A stretch of 48,977 nucleotides of DNA from Oscillospiraceae bacterium (GCA_017465625.1 JAFTVV010000024.1:1-48977), one strand, 5' to 3'. Counted from the stretch's first letter, positions 1-8,301 are shown. Notes: a model not told the origin generated them from the letters alone. Program-made: numbers and translations.

Positions 1-966
1 CTGAACCAGGAGAACGTGGTTCTGACCGGCGCTTGTGAAGCCATTGTTGTAGACGTGCAGTGTATCTTCCCCGCACTGGGCCCCCTGTCCAAGTGCTTCC
101 ACACCAAGTTCATCACCACCTCCCCCATCGCCCGTAGGCCCGACTCCGAGTTCATTCAGTTCAGCGCTGAGACTGCCGGTGAGAACGCAAAGGCGATCGT
201 GAAGATGGCTATTGAAAACTTCCAGAACCGTAATCAGGATCTGGTCAACATCCCCTCTCAGAAGCAGAAGGCTCGTGTAGGCTACTCCGTCGAAGCAATC
301 AAGAAGGTGCTGGACGGCGTTGCAAACACCCAGGTGGACGAGATGGGCACCACCAAGCCTCTGATCGAATGTGTCCACTCCGGTGTTCTTCGCGGTGCTG
401 TGGCAATGGTCGGCTGTAACAACCCCAAGGTTCGTCCCGACTCCGCCCACATCGGTCTGATGAAGAAGATGCTGGAAAACGACATCATTCTGATTGTCTC
501 CGGCTGTTCCGCACAGGCTGCCGCCAAGGCCGGTCTGATGGATCCCGATCAGGCAAAGGAATACTGCGGCGCAGGTCTGAAGCGCGTTTGTGAGCTGGCA
601 GGCATTCCTCCCGTTCTGCACATGGGCTCCTGCGTGGACATCTCCCGTATGCTGGTTCTGGCTTCCGATATTGCCAAGGACTGGGGCATCAACATTTCTC
701 AGGTTCCCGTAGTAGGCTGTGCTCCCGAATGGATGTCCGAGAAGGCTGTTTCCATCGGTAACTACGTTGTGGCTACCGGTATTGAAACCTTCCTGGGCGT
801 AGATCCCTACTCCAAGGGCTCTACCGAGGTCACCGAGCTGCTGCAGGGTGAGAACGGCATCAACAAGTGGGTTGAAGCAAAGTTTGTTGTGGATACCGAC
901 ATCGACAGCCTGGGCGACAAGATGATCGCCTGCATCGAAGCTAAGCGTGCTGCTCTCGGAATCTAA
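1..966 (+). CDS. cooS: Anaerobic CO dehydrogenase catalytic subunit, C-terminal part
   Basis: This is the 3' portion of the Ni-Fe-S carbon monoxide dehydrogenase that interconverts CO2 and CO; in acetogens it forms the CODH half of the CODH/acetyl-CoA synthase complex (acsA). The frame is open from base 1, so the N-terminus, with the B- and D-cluster cysteines and the first C-cluster ligands, lies outside the window. Four later C-cluster cysteines are visible in their family motifs: VDVQC (nt 61-63), VGCNNPK (415-417), SGCSAQ (505-507) and GSCVDIS (631-633). The stop is 3 nt before cooC, indicating one transcript and translational coupling. The family call is firm; cooS versus acsA naming depends on context, and the downstream acetyl-CoA synthase favours the acsA role. 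Confidence 0.96.
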   Translation: MNQENVVLTGACEAIVVDVQCIFPALGPLSKCFHTKFITTSPIARRPDSEFIQFSAETAGENAKAIVKMAIENFQNRNQDLVNIPSQKQKARVGYSVEAIKKVLDGVANTQVDEMGTTKPLIECVHSGVLRGAVAMVGCNNPKVRPDSAHIGLMKKMLENDIILIVSGCSAQAAAKAGLMDPDQAKEYCGAGLKRVCELAGIPPVLHMGSCVDISRMLVLASDIAKDWGINISQVPVVGCAPEWMSEKAVSIGNYVVATGIETFLGVDPYSKGSTEVTELLQGENGINKWVEAKFVVDTDIDSLGDKMIACIEAKRAALGI

Positions 967-969
967 AAT

Positions 970-1740
970 ATGAAAATTGCAGTAACCGGAAAGGGCGGTG
1001 TGGGTAAAACCACATTGTCCTCCACACTGGCAAGACTGTATGCCGATGAAGGCCGCACGGTGCTGGCCGCCGACGTGGACCCGGATGCCAACTTAGGGTT
1101 AGCACTGGGTCTGACGCAGGAGGAAGTGGACGAGATCATCCCCATTTCCAAAATGAAGGCTCTGGCCAAAGAACGCACCGGCGCCAGCGACGACAACAAG
1201 TTCTACAAGCTCAACCCCTACGTGGCGGATATCCCGGATATCTACGCCAAACCCATCAACGGTGTCAAGCTGTTGGTGATGGGCACGGTGGATTTGGGCG
1301 GCAGCGGCTGTGTATGTCCCGAGCACGTGATGCTCAAGCAGATTCTTGCCAGTTTAACCTACCGGAAAAACGATGTGGTCATTATGGATATGGAAGCAGG
1401 TCTGGAGCATCTGGGCCGCGGTACAGCATCCAATATGGACCAGTTTATTGTGGTGATTGAGCCCGGCGCCCGCAGCGTCCAAACCTACAGAAATGTAAAG
1501 CGTTTGGCCACCGATTTGGGTGTGAAGCAGGTACGGGTGGTTGCAAACAAGGTACGGGATGCGCAGGATGAGGAATTCATCCGCAGCGCCATTCCCCCGG
1601 AGGATTTGCTGGGCATCATCCACTACAACACCGAAGTGATTGACGCAGACCGTCAGGGAAAATCCCCTTACGACTGCAGCCCCACAGCACTCGACGAAAT
1701 CCGAGCCATTAAAGCACGCTTGGATTGTGATGAAGAATAA
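970..1740 (+). CDS. cooC: CooC-type ATPase, nickel insertion into CODH
   Basis: This 256-residue MinD/ParA-type P-loop ATPase inserts or activates nickel in the CODH C-cluster (some authors call the ACS-linked form AcsF). The P-loop GKGGVGKT is at residues 7-14, and the deviant Walker B-like DVDPDAN follows at residue 35. The CxC metal-binding pair that bridges the CooC dimer is C114/C116 (SGCVCPEH). The gene sits between its two likely clients, the CODH subunit (3-nt gap) and acetyl-CoA synthase (16-nt gap). No strong SD precedes this ATG, consistent with reinitiation after cooS. A ParA partition role is excluded by the CxC motif and the context. Confidence 0.94.
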   Translation: MKIAVTGKGGVGKTTLSSTLARLYADEGRTVLAADVDPDANLGLALGLTQEEVDEIIPISKMKALAKERTGASDDNKFYKLNPYVADIPDIYAKPINGVKLLVMGTVDLGGSGCVCPEHVMLKQILASLTYRKNDVVIMDMEAGLEHLGRGTASNMDQFIVVIEPGARSVQTYRNVKRLATDLGVKQVRVVANKVRDAQDEEFIRSAIPPEDLLGIIHYNTEVIDADRQGKSPYDCSPTALDEIRAIKARLDCDEE

Positions 1741-1756
1741 TTAAGGAGGATCTATT

Positions 1757-3889
1757 GTGACACTGTTTGATAGAGTTTTCGGCGGCAACGACTACAATTA
1801 TGAGCGTACCGTCGCTGCTGTTGACGCCGCAATCGCCACCTATGGCGAGAACGAGCCTGTTGGTTTCCCCGATACCGCATACGCTCTGCCTTGCTACTAC
1901 GGTGTAACCGGCGTAAAGATTACCACACTGGCTGAAATGAAGGCCGCTATGGACACCATTAAGGCCAAAATGACCCGTAACAACCGTCTGCACGACGCAT
2001 TTGAATCCGGCATTGCTTCTGCTCTGTGCGCAGAGTTTTTGGAAGCCCTGAAGTACATCCACGGTGCTACCCCCTACGCTGAGCCTGAGATGGGCCACCT
2101 GACCGACGCCTTCGTGCGTAACCTGGGCGTGCCTCTGGTTACCGGCGACATCCCCGGTGTTGCCGTTATCATCGGCGGTGCAGACGACCCCGCTGAGACC
2201 GTAGAGTTGGTTAAGTCCTATCAGAATCAGGGTATCCTGGTCACTCTGACCGGTGATGCTGTGAAGCACATCAGCGATGCCGGTATGAAGACCGGTGAAG
2301 GCGTGCGTGTATGCCCCTTGGGCTATGAAATGCAGTCCGTGATCCACGTTGTGTCCGTTGCCGTCCGTGCAGCACTGATTTTCGGTAACATCACCCCTGG
2401 TGATTTCCCCGCACTGGCCAAGTACACCATGGCCCGTGTTCGCGCCTTTGTAAATGCCTATAAGCCCCTGTCCGACGAGATCGTCTCCTACGGTGCAGGC
2501 GCAATCTGCCTGGGCTTCCCCGTTATTTCCAACGAGACCGAGAATATGTTCCGCGTACCCAAGAGCCTGATCCAGCAGCTGGATACCACCAAGTGGAACG
2601 CTACCTCTCTGGAAGCCCGTGACATTAAGATCAAGATTACCAACATCGACATTCCTGTTGCCTACGCTACCGCATTCGAGGGCGAAATCATTCGCCGCGG
2701 CGATATGCAGGTGGAAGTGGACGGCTCCCGTGTGGACTGCTTCGAGCTGGTGCAGACCAAGGAAGCCGCCGAGGTGGAGGATCACAAGATCACCGTCATC
2801 GGACCCGAGATCGACGACGTGCCCGTAGGCTCCAAGATCTCTCTGTCCTACACCATCGACGTAGCCGGCAAGGCTATGCAGGCCGACTTCGAGTCTGTTA
2901 TGGAACGTAAGATCCACGCATGGCTCAACTGCATCGAAGGCGTCATGCACACCGGTCAGCGTGATATGATCCGTATCCGTATCTCCAAGGCCGACTTTGA
3001 GGTAGGCTTCAAGTTCCGTCACCTGGGCGAAGTGCTGTACGCGAAGCTCAAGAGCGAGTTTGAGGCCGTTGTAGACAAGTGTCAGGTTACCATCGTGGTG
3101 GATGCAGAGCAGAATAAGACCCTGCGTGCAAAGGCCAACGAGGTATTTGCAAAGCGCGACGACCGTCTGCGCACCATGACCGACGAATCCGTGCCTGTTT
3201 ACTACACCTGTATTATGTGTCAGGCCTTCTCCCCCAGCCACGTTTGTATCGTTACCCCCGAGCGTCTGGGTCTGTGCGGTGCTGTGTCCTGGCTGGATGC
3301 TAAGGCTACCAACGAGCTGGATCCCACCGGTCCTTGTCAGATCGTGCCCAAGGAGCGCTGTATTGACGAGCGTCTGGGTCGTTACGAGGACGTGGATGAG
3401 GCTATTGAAAAGTACTCCCACGGTGAGCTGCACAACGGTACTCTGTACTCCCTGTTCCAGGATCCCATGACCTCCTGTGGCTGCTTCGAGTGTATCTGTG
3501 GCGTTGAGCCCTGCTCCATGGGCGTGGTGATCACCTGCCGTGAGCACGCCGGCATGACTCCTCTGGGTATGAGCTTCTCCGATATGGCTTCTATGACCGG
3601 TGGCGGTGTTCAGACCCCCGGCTTCATGGGTCACGGTAAGCAGTTCATCTTCTCCAAGAAGTTTATCGCCGCTGAAGGCGGCCCCGGCCGTATCGTTTGG
3701 ATGCCCAAGGAGCTGAAGGAACAGGTCCGTGAGCGTTTGGATGCTGTGGCACTGGAGCTGTACGGTGTGGAGAACTTCACCGATATGATCGCAGACGAAA
3801 CCGTCTGCACCGAGGATCCCGAGCAGTTGCTGGAGTTCCTGGGCGAAGTGGGTCACCCTGTACTGGGTATGGAACCCTTCGATATGTAA
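1757..3889 (+). CDS. acsB: Acetyl-CoA synthase (CODH/ACS beta subunit)
   Basis: This 710-residue enzyme makes acetyl-CoA from CO, a methyl group carried by the corrinoid protein, and CoA. All A-cluster ligands are present: C485, C488, C497 and C507 (motif CIMCQ...HVC...GLCG), and the C574-G-C576 motif that holds the distal nickel. The spacing between C507 and C576 (69 residues) equals that of the Moorella enzyme (C528-C597); the constant offset of 21 implies a slightly shorter N-terminus. The CODH-contacting N-terminal domain is retained, so this is the bacterial, not the short archaeal, form. The GTG start is set by AAGGAGG about 9 nt upstream. The operon ends here: acsC, acsD and acsE do not follow. 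Confidence 0.97.
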   Translation: MTLFDRVFGGNDYNYERTVAAVDAAIATYGENEPVGFPDTAYALPCYYGVTGVKITTLAEMKAAMDTIKAKMTRNNRLHDAFESGIASALCAEFLEALKYIHGATPYAEPEMGHLTDAFVRNLGVPLVTGDIPGVAVIIGGADDPAETVELVKSYQNQGILVTLTGDAVKHISDAGMKTGEGVRVCPLGYEMQSVIHVVSVAVRAALIFGNITPGDFPALAKYTMARVRAFVNAYKPLSDEIVSYGAGAICLGFPVISNETENMFRVPKSLIQQLDTTKWNATSLEARDIKIKITNIDIPVAYATAFEGEIIRRGDMQVEVDGSRVDCFELVQTKEAAEVEDHKITVIGPEIDDVPVGSKISLSYTIDVAGKAMQADFESVMERKIHAWLNCIEGVMHTGQRDMIRIRISKADFEVGFKFRHLGEVLYAKLKSEFEAVVDKCQVTIVVDAEQNKTLRAKANEVFAKRDDRLRTMTDESVPVYYTCIMCQAFSPSHVCIVTPERLGLCGAVSWLDAKATNELDPTGPCQIVPKERCIDERLGRYEDVDEAIEKYSHGELHNGTLYSLFQDPMTSCGCFECICGVEPCSMGVVITCREHAGMTPLGMSFSDMASMTGGGVQTPGFMGHGKQFIFSKKFIAAEGGPGRIVWMPKELKEQVRERLDAVALELYGVENFTDMIADETVCTEDPEQLLEFLGEVGHPVLGMEPFDM

Positions 3890-3898
3890 TAACCAACA

Positions 3899-3930
3899 AG
3901 AGGGTTCGCACTATTTGGTGCGAACCCTCT
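3899..3930 (+). terminator. Strong hairpin after acsB
   Basis: A perfect 13-bp inverted repeat (arms 3899-3911 and 3918-3930, loop TATTTG) starts 10 bases after the acsB stop codon. Only two T residues follow, so it is an atypical intrinsic terminator, but its position supports an operon end. Confidence 0.7.
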
Positions 3931-3931
3931 T

Positions 3932-3965
3932 CAGCTTGTCAAAAAACTATGTTTTTGACAAGCTG
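3932..3965. repeat. Second inverted repeat downstream of acsB
   Basis: A 14-bp perfect inverted repeat (arms 3932-3945 and 3952-3965, 6-nt loop) lies directly behind the first hairpin. Its stem carries A-T runs at the loop side rather than after the stem, unlike a terminator. It may be a dispersed palindrome. Confidence 0.6.
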
Positions 3966-4214
3966 CCAGAGGTTAAAGAAGCCCCAAAGACAAGCAACGC
4001 GACCCCGAAGTGTATGCGGATACTCAAGAGGGTTGCGCCCAGCAGTAAGTCAAAACGCCTTGCATAGCAAGGCAATTTAGAAAATATTACTTTTGGGACG
4101 GGAGACCCGTCCCCTACGCTTTTAATAGGATGTATTTTTTATGTTTTGACGGTTTGGGGGTTCTTTGACACTCTGAAAAACCTGCCATCGACCGAAGGCA
4201 GGTTTTTGTTCGCA
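3966..4214. other. Gene-free spacer with hairpins
   Basis: I see no gene here. The spacer holds a small palindrome of the type GGGACGGGAGACCCGTCCC (4095-4113), followed by CCTACG, and a terminator-like hairpin flanked by A and T runs (arms 4176-4186 and 4197-4207). That hairpin abuts the hairpin array beginning at 4215. Confidence 0.5.
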
Positions 4215-4317
4215 GCGATATAAATCCCTTGCGGGATTTGCGATATGCCGCTGTGCGGCGCGATATATCTTCGATGCGATATGCTTGCGCGCGTGGGGGA
4301 ACTTATATCATATCGCA
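4215..4317 (+). repeat. GCGATAT-linked hairpin array, copy 1
   Basis: Short hairpins (AATCCC/GGGATT, GCCGC/GCGGC, ATC-TTC-GAT) are separated by linkers of the form GCGATAT or CGATATAT. The last linker appears in reverse orientation (ATATCGC, near 4311). The segment matches the reverse complement of part of 8722-8891 over about 100 bp with indels in the hairpin arms and loops, so both are copies of one element. Confidence 0.75.
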
Positions 4318-4368
4318 AAGCGGACACCCCGGGAGGAGTGCCCTTACAAATTCTTTCGATGGGTTTCA

Positions 4369-4405
4369 AAAAATCTCCGCCTGACTCTTCAGACGGAGAT
4401 TTTTC
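4369..4405 (-). terminator. Terminator of the HAD hydrolase gene
   Basis: The stem TCTCCG-c-CTGA / TCAG-a-CGGAGA has a CTCT loop and A/T runs on both sides. It lies 5 bases past the stop codon of the minus-strand gene at 4410. The T run on the minus strand follows the stem, as expected for an intrinsic terminator. Confidence 0.8.
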
Positions 4406-4409
4406 ATCC

Positions 4410-5183
4410 TTATCGCACGATCTCGCCTACGCCGCTGGCGATTACGCCGGGGCGGTAGGGGAATTTGTCAATATCTTCCAAAGCAGTCACACCAGACAGC
4501 ACCAGCACCGTGTCCACATTGCTTTCGATGCCTGCAATAATATCGGTATCCATTCGGTCACCGATAAAGGCAATGTCCTGAGAGTGGCAGTTCAGTTTTT
4601 TCAAGCCGTGGCGCAGCATCAGCGGATTGGGCTTACCCACAAAATACGCCTTTTTGCCGGTGGAAATCTCGATCGGTGCAATGAGCGAACCGGTGGCAGG
4701 ATAAATACCGTTTTCAACAGGACCTGTAATGTCCGGGTTTGTGCCGATCAGCTTTGCGCCCTTGATCACCAGATTGATGGCTTTTGTAATCTTTTCAAAG
4801 CTGTACGTGCTGGTCTCACCAACCACCACATAATCGGGATTTACATCGTTCATATAGATGCCCTGATCATACAGCGCCTTTGTTAATGCGGCTTCACCGA
4901 TCACATAGGCGGTACAATCCGGCTTTTGACTGTGCAAAAATTCCGCAGTTGCCATTGCGCTGGTGTAGAAATGGTCTGCAGACACATTCAGTCCCATCCG
5001 TTCCAGCTTCATACTCAGCTCGTGGGGGGTGCGCTCGGAGCTGTTGGTCAAAAATACAAACTTCTTGTCATTTTCCTGCATCCAGTTTATAAACTCTGTA
5101 ACGCCATCCAGAATCTTATTGCCGTGATAGATGACACCGTCCATATCGCAGATAAAACCCAGCTTGTTTTTAATTCTTTCCAT
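4410..5183 (-). CDS. HAD-IIA family phosphatase, NagD-like
   Basis: This 257-residue cytoplasmic phosphatase belongs to HAD subfamily IIA (NagD/AraL/PGP type). Motif I is DMDGV near residue 13, with the nucleophile and acid/base aspartates. Motif II is LTNSS, and motif III/IV is the GKPNPLM lysine region followed by GDRMDTDI. A C2 cap domain lies between motifs II and III. Family members hydrolyse sugar phosphates, nucleotides or glycolytic side-products; the substrate cannot be read from sequence. An ATG two codons upstream (5189) is only one base from the GGAGG SD, whereas the ATG at 5183 has a 7-nt spacing, so 5183 is chosen. A repeat-filled gap separates it from surE downstream in coordinate order. 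Confidence 0.88.
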   Translation of the reverse strand: MERIKNKLGFICDMDGVIYHGNKILDGVTEFINWMQENDKKFVFLTNSSERTPHELSMKLERMGLNVSADHFYTSAMATAEFLHSQKPDCTAYVIGEAALTKALYDQGIYMNDVNPDYVVVGETSTYSFEKITKAINLVIKGAKLIGTNPDITGPVENGIYPATGSLIAPIEISTGKKAYFVGKPNPLMLRHGLKKLNCHSQDIAFIGDRMDTDIIAGIESNVDTVLVLSGVTALEDIDKFPYRPGVIASGVGEIVR

Positions 5184-5215
5184 ACTCATACCTCCGTATT
5201 GATTGAGGGAAATCC

Positions 5216-5538
5216 GGGGACACGGGTCTCAATGTCATTGGGTTTAGGATGTCATTGCGAGCACCCTGAGCGAAGCCGAAGGGTGCGTGGCAATCCGTAA
5301 TCCAAAGGCTCCCTTGTGTAAAGGGTAAGCGAAGCGCAGTCGCGGTAGTGAATGACAGTCCGGTGGACTGTCAGAGCCGCGACCGGGCTCGCCTCAGCGA
5401 GCTGTCACGCGAACAGCGTGACTGAGGGATTGTTACGCGGTGCTTTACACCGCAAGAAAACGGATTCCCACGGCTGCTTCACAGCCTCGGAATAACAAGG
5501 GTTTTTGAACTCAATGACATTGACACGGGTCTGTCCCC
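5216..5538. mobile_element. Composite nested repeat element with imperfect terminal inverted repeats
   Basis: The ends form an inverted pair: GGGGA...TCAATGTCATTG at 5216-5240, and its inverse at 5512-5538. Inside is a head-to-head pair of GTCATT(G/C)CGAG-type palindromic repeats (5251-5300 and about 5460-5495), and between those a third element (5306-5429) that is related to 40670-40791. No transposase is present. The structure looks like successive insertion of non-autonomous elements between the HAD gene and surE. No gene is seen in this 358-base gap. Confidence 0.65.
5306..5429 (+). repeat. Long palindromic repeat, type A copy 1
   Basis: The element begins with GGCTCCCTTG and ends with GACTGAGGGA. 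The interior carries the shared block AAGCGAAGCGCAGTCGCGG and several nested hairpins. It aligns along its length with 40670-40791, with differing hairpin stems that keep base-pairing (compensatory differences). Confidence 0.75.
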
Positions 5539-5541
5539 TTT

Positions 5542-6261
5542 TTACTGATTCAATGCTTTCAGATCTTCGTATACGCCGTAATCGGTGCGGTTGATGGTCA
5601 TCGGCGTAACGGAAATGTAGCCTGCGGTGACGCAGTCCGTATCCAAGGTCAGGTCGTTGCTGTTCTGGTACACGCAGAAGCCACGGGGCATATAAAGATC
5701 CTCTCCCTGAGGATCAAATTCGTCACAGTAGTAAGGCCCACCTTGACGGGTGATGCGTATCCCTTTGGGATTTTGGGGGATGTTGATGTTATACAGGCTG
5801 TGGCGCTCCAGCAGTTTTTCACTGACCACATAGTCCCACACCTGATCCAGATGGTCTGTGGCGCAACTGTATTCACGAACGCCGGTAGAAAGCGCAATGG
5901 CGGGAATCCCCAGAGCACAGGCCTCAAAAATTGCGGCGGCGGTACCGGAATACATCACATCCAGCCCCATATTATAGCCTTTGTTGACACCGGAGATCAC
6001 CAAATCAAACTGCATTTTCAGTCCCATCACCGCAAAACGCACACAGTCTGCAGGAGAGGAATCCACCGTCCAAAGGGACACGTCTTCCACCTGACGGGGT
6101 GCGGCACGGAAGGCCTTGTGCAGCTCGATGGCGTGGCTTTTGCCGCTTTGCTCATATTCAGGCACTACAACGGTGACCTCTGCCCGTTTTTGCCACCATC
6201 TGACCAGCGGCAGAAGCTGGGCGGCAGAAACAGAATCGTCATTGGTAATTAAGACCCGCAT
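5542..6261 (-). CDS. surE: 5'/3'-nucleotidase SurE
   Basis: SurE is a divalent-metal-dependent survival protein that dephosphorylates nucleoside monophosphates, and in some species polyphosphate. The 239-residue protein opens MRVLITNDD, the classical N-terminus with the metal-binding Asp pair. It continues with SGKSHAIE and SGVNKGYN, the second metal/phosphate motif. A GTG three codons upstream is possible, but GAGGGG lies 8 nt before the ATG at 6261 and this start matches the family. The ATG overlaps the stop codon of the upstream DHH gene (TAATG), so the two are translationally coupled. It is the last gene of a three-gene operon. Confidence 0.95.
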   Translation of the reverse strand: MRVLITNDDSVSAAQLLPLVRWWQKRAEVTVVVPEYEQSGKSHAIELHKAFRAAPRQVEDVSLWTVDSSPADCVRFAVMGLKMQFDLVISGVNKGYNMGLDVMYSGTAAAIFEACALGIPAIALSTGVREYSCATDHLDQVWDYVVSEKLLERHSLYNINIPQNPKGIRITRQGGPYYCDEFDPQGEDLYMPRGFCVYQNSNDLTLDTDCVTAGYISVTPMTINRTDYGVYEDLKALNQ

Positions 6262-7247
6262 TACAGCCACCCCTCATGTGTATCCTTGTATGCCTTTACG
6301 TGAGCATCCGCATCTGCCAGCAGGGATTGCATCTCCTCAAGGGAGTAGACCGTTGCACCGCTGGCACAGGCGTGACCGCCGCCGTGATATTTTTCGGCAA
6401 TGGTGTTGATGGTCACAAAACGGGAACGCAGACGGACACGAATTGACCCCTCCGCATCTCCGTTTTCAATAAATACCATCCAGCAAATCACATCCCGAAT
6501 AGAATCCAGCGTGCCCACGCAGGCACTGGCCTGCTCTAAGCTCAGGTTGAATTCCTCCTGCATTGCCTTGTCTACATAGATATATGCAATGCCGTTTTCC
6601 GTAATTTCCATACGGCGGTAGATTTCCGCCTTGAATTTCAGGTAACCGTATGCCTCCAAATAGAGGTTGGCATAGAGGGTGTCGGTATCCACACCCACGT
6701 CCAGCAGCGTTGCCGCCGCACGCAGTGTATCGCCACAGATGCCGCTGTATTTAAAGCGGCCGGAGTCGGTCACCATACCGGTGTACAGGCATTTTGCCGC
6801 CTCCTGATTTAAAATCAAACTGTCCTTGAAGGTTTCGTAGAACACCACCACCATCTCACAGCAGGAGGAACGCTCCTCCTCTACCCAGATATAGTCACCG
6901 TAGTTTTCCAGAGGGATATGGTGGTCAATTTTGATCAGTTCCTTGCACAGGGTGTACTTTTTGTTGGCAATACGGTTTTCAGAGGCCGTATCCAGCACGA
7001 TGCCCAGGGCGGAAGCATAGACCTCATCGGAAACATCCGGGTCTTCTTTCCCTAAAAATGCCAAATATGCAGCGCTCTCCGTTGCCACCAAATGCACCTG
7101 CTTTTCCGGCCAGGTAGCCTTGATGATGGCTTGCAAGCCCTTGGTTGCGCCCATACAGTCTCCGTCCGGACGCACGTGGCGAAACAGCATAATGGTGTCA
7201 TATTCCCGGATTTTATCAAATATCTTCTGCTTAATTTCTTTATTCAT
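6261..7247 (-). CDS. DHH/DHHA1 phosphoesterase, NrnA-like (second paralogue)
   Basis: The 328-residue protein has the DHH domain (RHVRPDGD near residue 23, LDTAS, then IDHH) and a C-terminal DHHA1 domain ending in GGGHACASG. NrnA-type enzymes degrade oligoribonucleotides of 2-5 nt and dephosphorylate pAp, a by-product of sulfate assimilation and acyl-carrier-protein metabolism. It overlaps the first paralogue by 8 nt and surE by 1 nt. The GVTSGR-like stretch GMVTDSGRF is conserved between both paralogues. The two copies differ enough (for example LDTAS versus LDCGG at motif II) to suggest divided substrates. Which one is the true NrnA cannot be decided here. Confidence 0.9.
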   Translation of the reverse strand: MNKEIKQKIFDKIREYDTIMLFRHVRPDGDCMGATKGLQAIIKATWPEKQVHLVATESAAYLAFLGKEDPDVSDEVYASALGIVLDTASENRIANKKYTLCKELIKIDHHIPLENYGDYIWVEEERSSCCEMVVVFYETFKDSLILNQEAAKCLYTGMVTDSGRFKYSGICGDTLRAAATLLDVGVDTDTLYANLYLEAYGYLKFKAEIYRRMEITENGIAYIYVDKAMQEEFNLSLEQASACVGTLDSIRDVICWMVFIENGDAEGSIRVRLRSRFVTINTIAEKYHGGGHACASGATVYSLEEMQSLLADADAHVKAYKDTHEGWL

Positions 7248-8190
7248 GGTGCTCTCCTATCGCATCTAAATCCTGAAGCATCGCCATCACCGTCTGACGG
7301 TCTGCAACCGTTGCGCCGCTGGCTTTTTGGTGTCCGCCGCCGCCGTACTTGACGGCAATGGGGTTAATGTTGTACATAGACGAGCGCAGTTCACACTGCA
7401 CGCCCTTGTCGGTCTCGGTAAAGTTTGCCCAAATGTGGACGCCCTTGATGTCGGCCATGGTGTTGACCATACCACGGGAGATGGTAAACAGGTCGATGCC
7501 CTGCTGTTCCAGCTCCGCCACCTCGTCCCGGGTGGTGTAGATGTAGGCATTGCCTTTGGGGGTAAACTGTATTTTCAAAATGAAAGCCGCCTTCAATTTC
7601 TTGCTTTCAAAGCTGTCGGCATACAGCCCTCTGAACAGCCGGTTGGTATCAAAGCCGGTTTGGAGCAGCTCTGCCGCCAGACGGTGGGTACGGGCGGTAG
7701 TGCCGTCATAACGGAAACGGCCGGAATCAGTAACCATACCGGTGTACAGGCTTTGTGCCGCCAACGCATTGATGTTCCAGCCGCCGTCCACTGCCAACTG
7801 GGTGACCATACCGCAGCAGCTTTCAAAAGAGGTATCAATCGCCTCTTCGTCTGCAATTTTGCCGGTAAACAGGTGGTGGTCAATACGGGCGGTTTTCTCA
7901 GCCAACGTATAGCGGTTGTCGCAAATCATATTGACGCCGCCGCAATCCAAAATGATCGCCAGTGCCCCCTGATAGGTGCTGTCGGGGATCTCGTCCATGG
8001 CGCAATCGTCCATAAAGCTGTATGTTCCCGGATCGTCACCCACCACATAGATGTGCTTTTCGGGAAAGTTTTCCAAAAGCAGGTTTTTCAGTCCGATTTG
8101 ACTGCCCATTGCGTCACCGTCAGGCTTGTGATGGCGGTGCAGAATAATGGTATCGTATTCTTTTATAAGCTTTAAAATCTGTTGAAACAT
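7240..8190 (-). CDS. DHH/DHHA1 phosphoesterase, NrnA-like (first paralogue)
   Basis: This 316-residue protein has all expected motifs: HRHHKPDGDAMGS (motif I), LDCGG (motif II), IDHH (motif III), GMVTDSGRF, and C-terminal GGGHQKASG of DHHA1. It leads the operon of two DHH proteins and SurE. An in-frame ATG at 8196 touches the SD directly; the ATG at 8190 has GGAGG with a 6-nt spacing and is chosen. A promoter matching TTGCGT-17-TATATT lies upstream. Known family activity is nanoRNase and pAp phosphatase; acting with SurE it could complete salvage of short RNA to nucleosides, which is inference. Confidence 0.9.
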   Translation of the reverse strand: MFQQILKLIKEYDTIILHRHHKPDGDAMGSQIGLKNLLLENFPEKHIYVVGDDPGTYSFMDDCAMDEIPDSTYQGALAIILDCGGVNMICDNRYTLAEKTARIDHHLFTGKIADEEAIDTSFESCCGMVTQLAVDGGWNINALAAQSLYTGMVTDSGRFRYDGTTARTHRLAAELLQTGFDTNRLFRGLYADSFESKKLKAAFILKIQFTPKGNAYIYTTRDEVAELEQQGIDLFTISRGMVNTMADIKGVHIWANFTETDKGVQCELRSSMYNINPIAVKYGGGGHQKASGATVADRQTVMAMLQDLDAIGEHHE

Positions 8191-8220
8191 CGACATCCTC
8201 CAAAAAATTCATTACCTTAT

Positions 8221-8249
8221 AATATAGCACATTTCTGCCACAGACGCAA
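8221..8249 (-). promoter_or_regulatory. Sigma-A promoter for the DHH-DHH-surE operon
   Basis: On the minus strand, TTGCGT (8249-8244), a 17-bp spacer and TATATT (8226-8221) precede the GGAGG of the first DHH gene. Confidence 0.6.
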
Positions 8250-8268
8250 GAAAAAAGACGGTTGGAGC

Positions 8269-8301
8269 AAAAAACCCCAACCGACAAAAAGACGGTTGGG
8301 G
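8269..8301 (-). terminator. Terminator of the zinc-knuckle lipoprotein gene
   Basis: On the minus strand, CCCCAACCG and CGGTTGGGG form a 9-bp stem with a 9-nt loop, followed by six T residues. It begins 18 bases after the stop codon. Confidence 0.88.

Noticed and set aside
1709-3856. 715-residue open frame on the minus strand opposite acsB
   Set aside because: It is a codon-bias shadow of acsB, His/Gly/Val-rich without any domain, while the plus strand has all A-cluster motifs and an SD.
4245-4886. 213-residue plus-strand frame over the hairpin array and HAD gene
   Set aside because: Antisense of the HAD gene, with no SD or recognisable domain.
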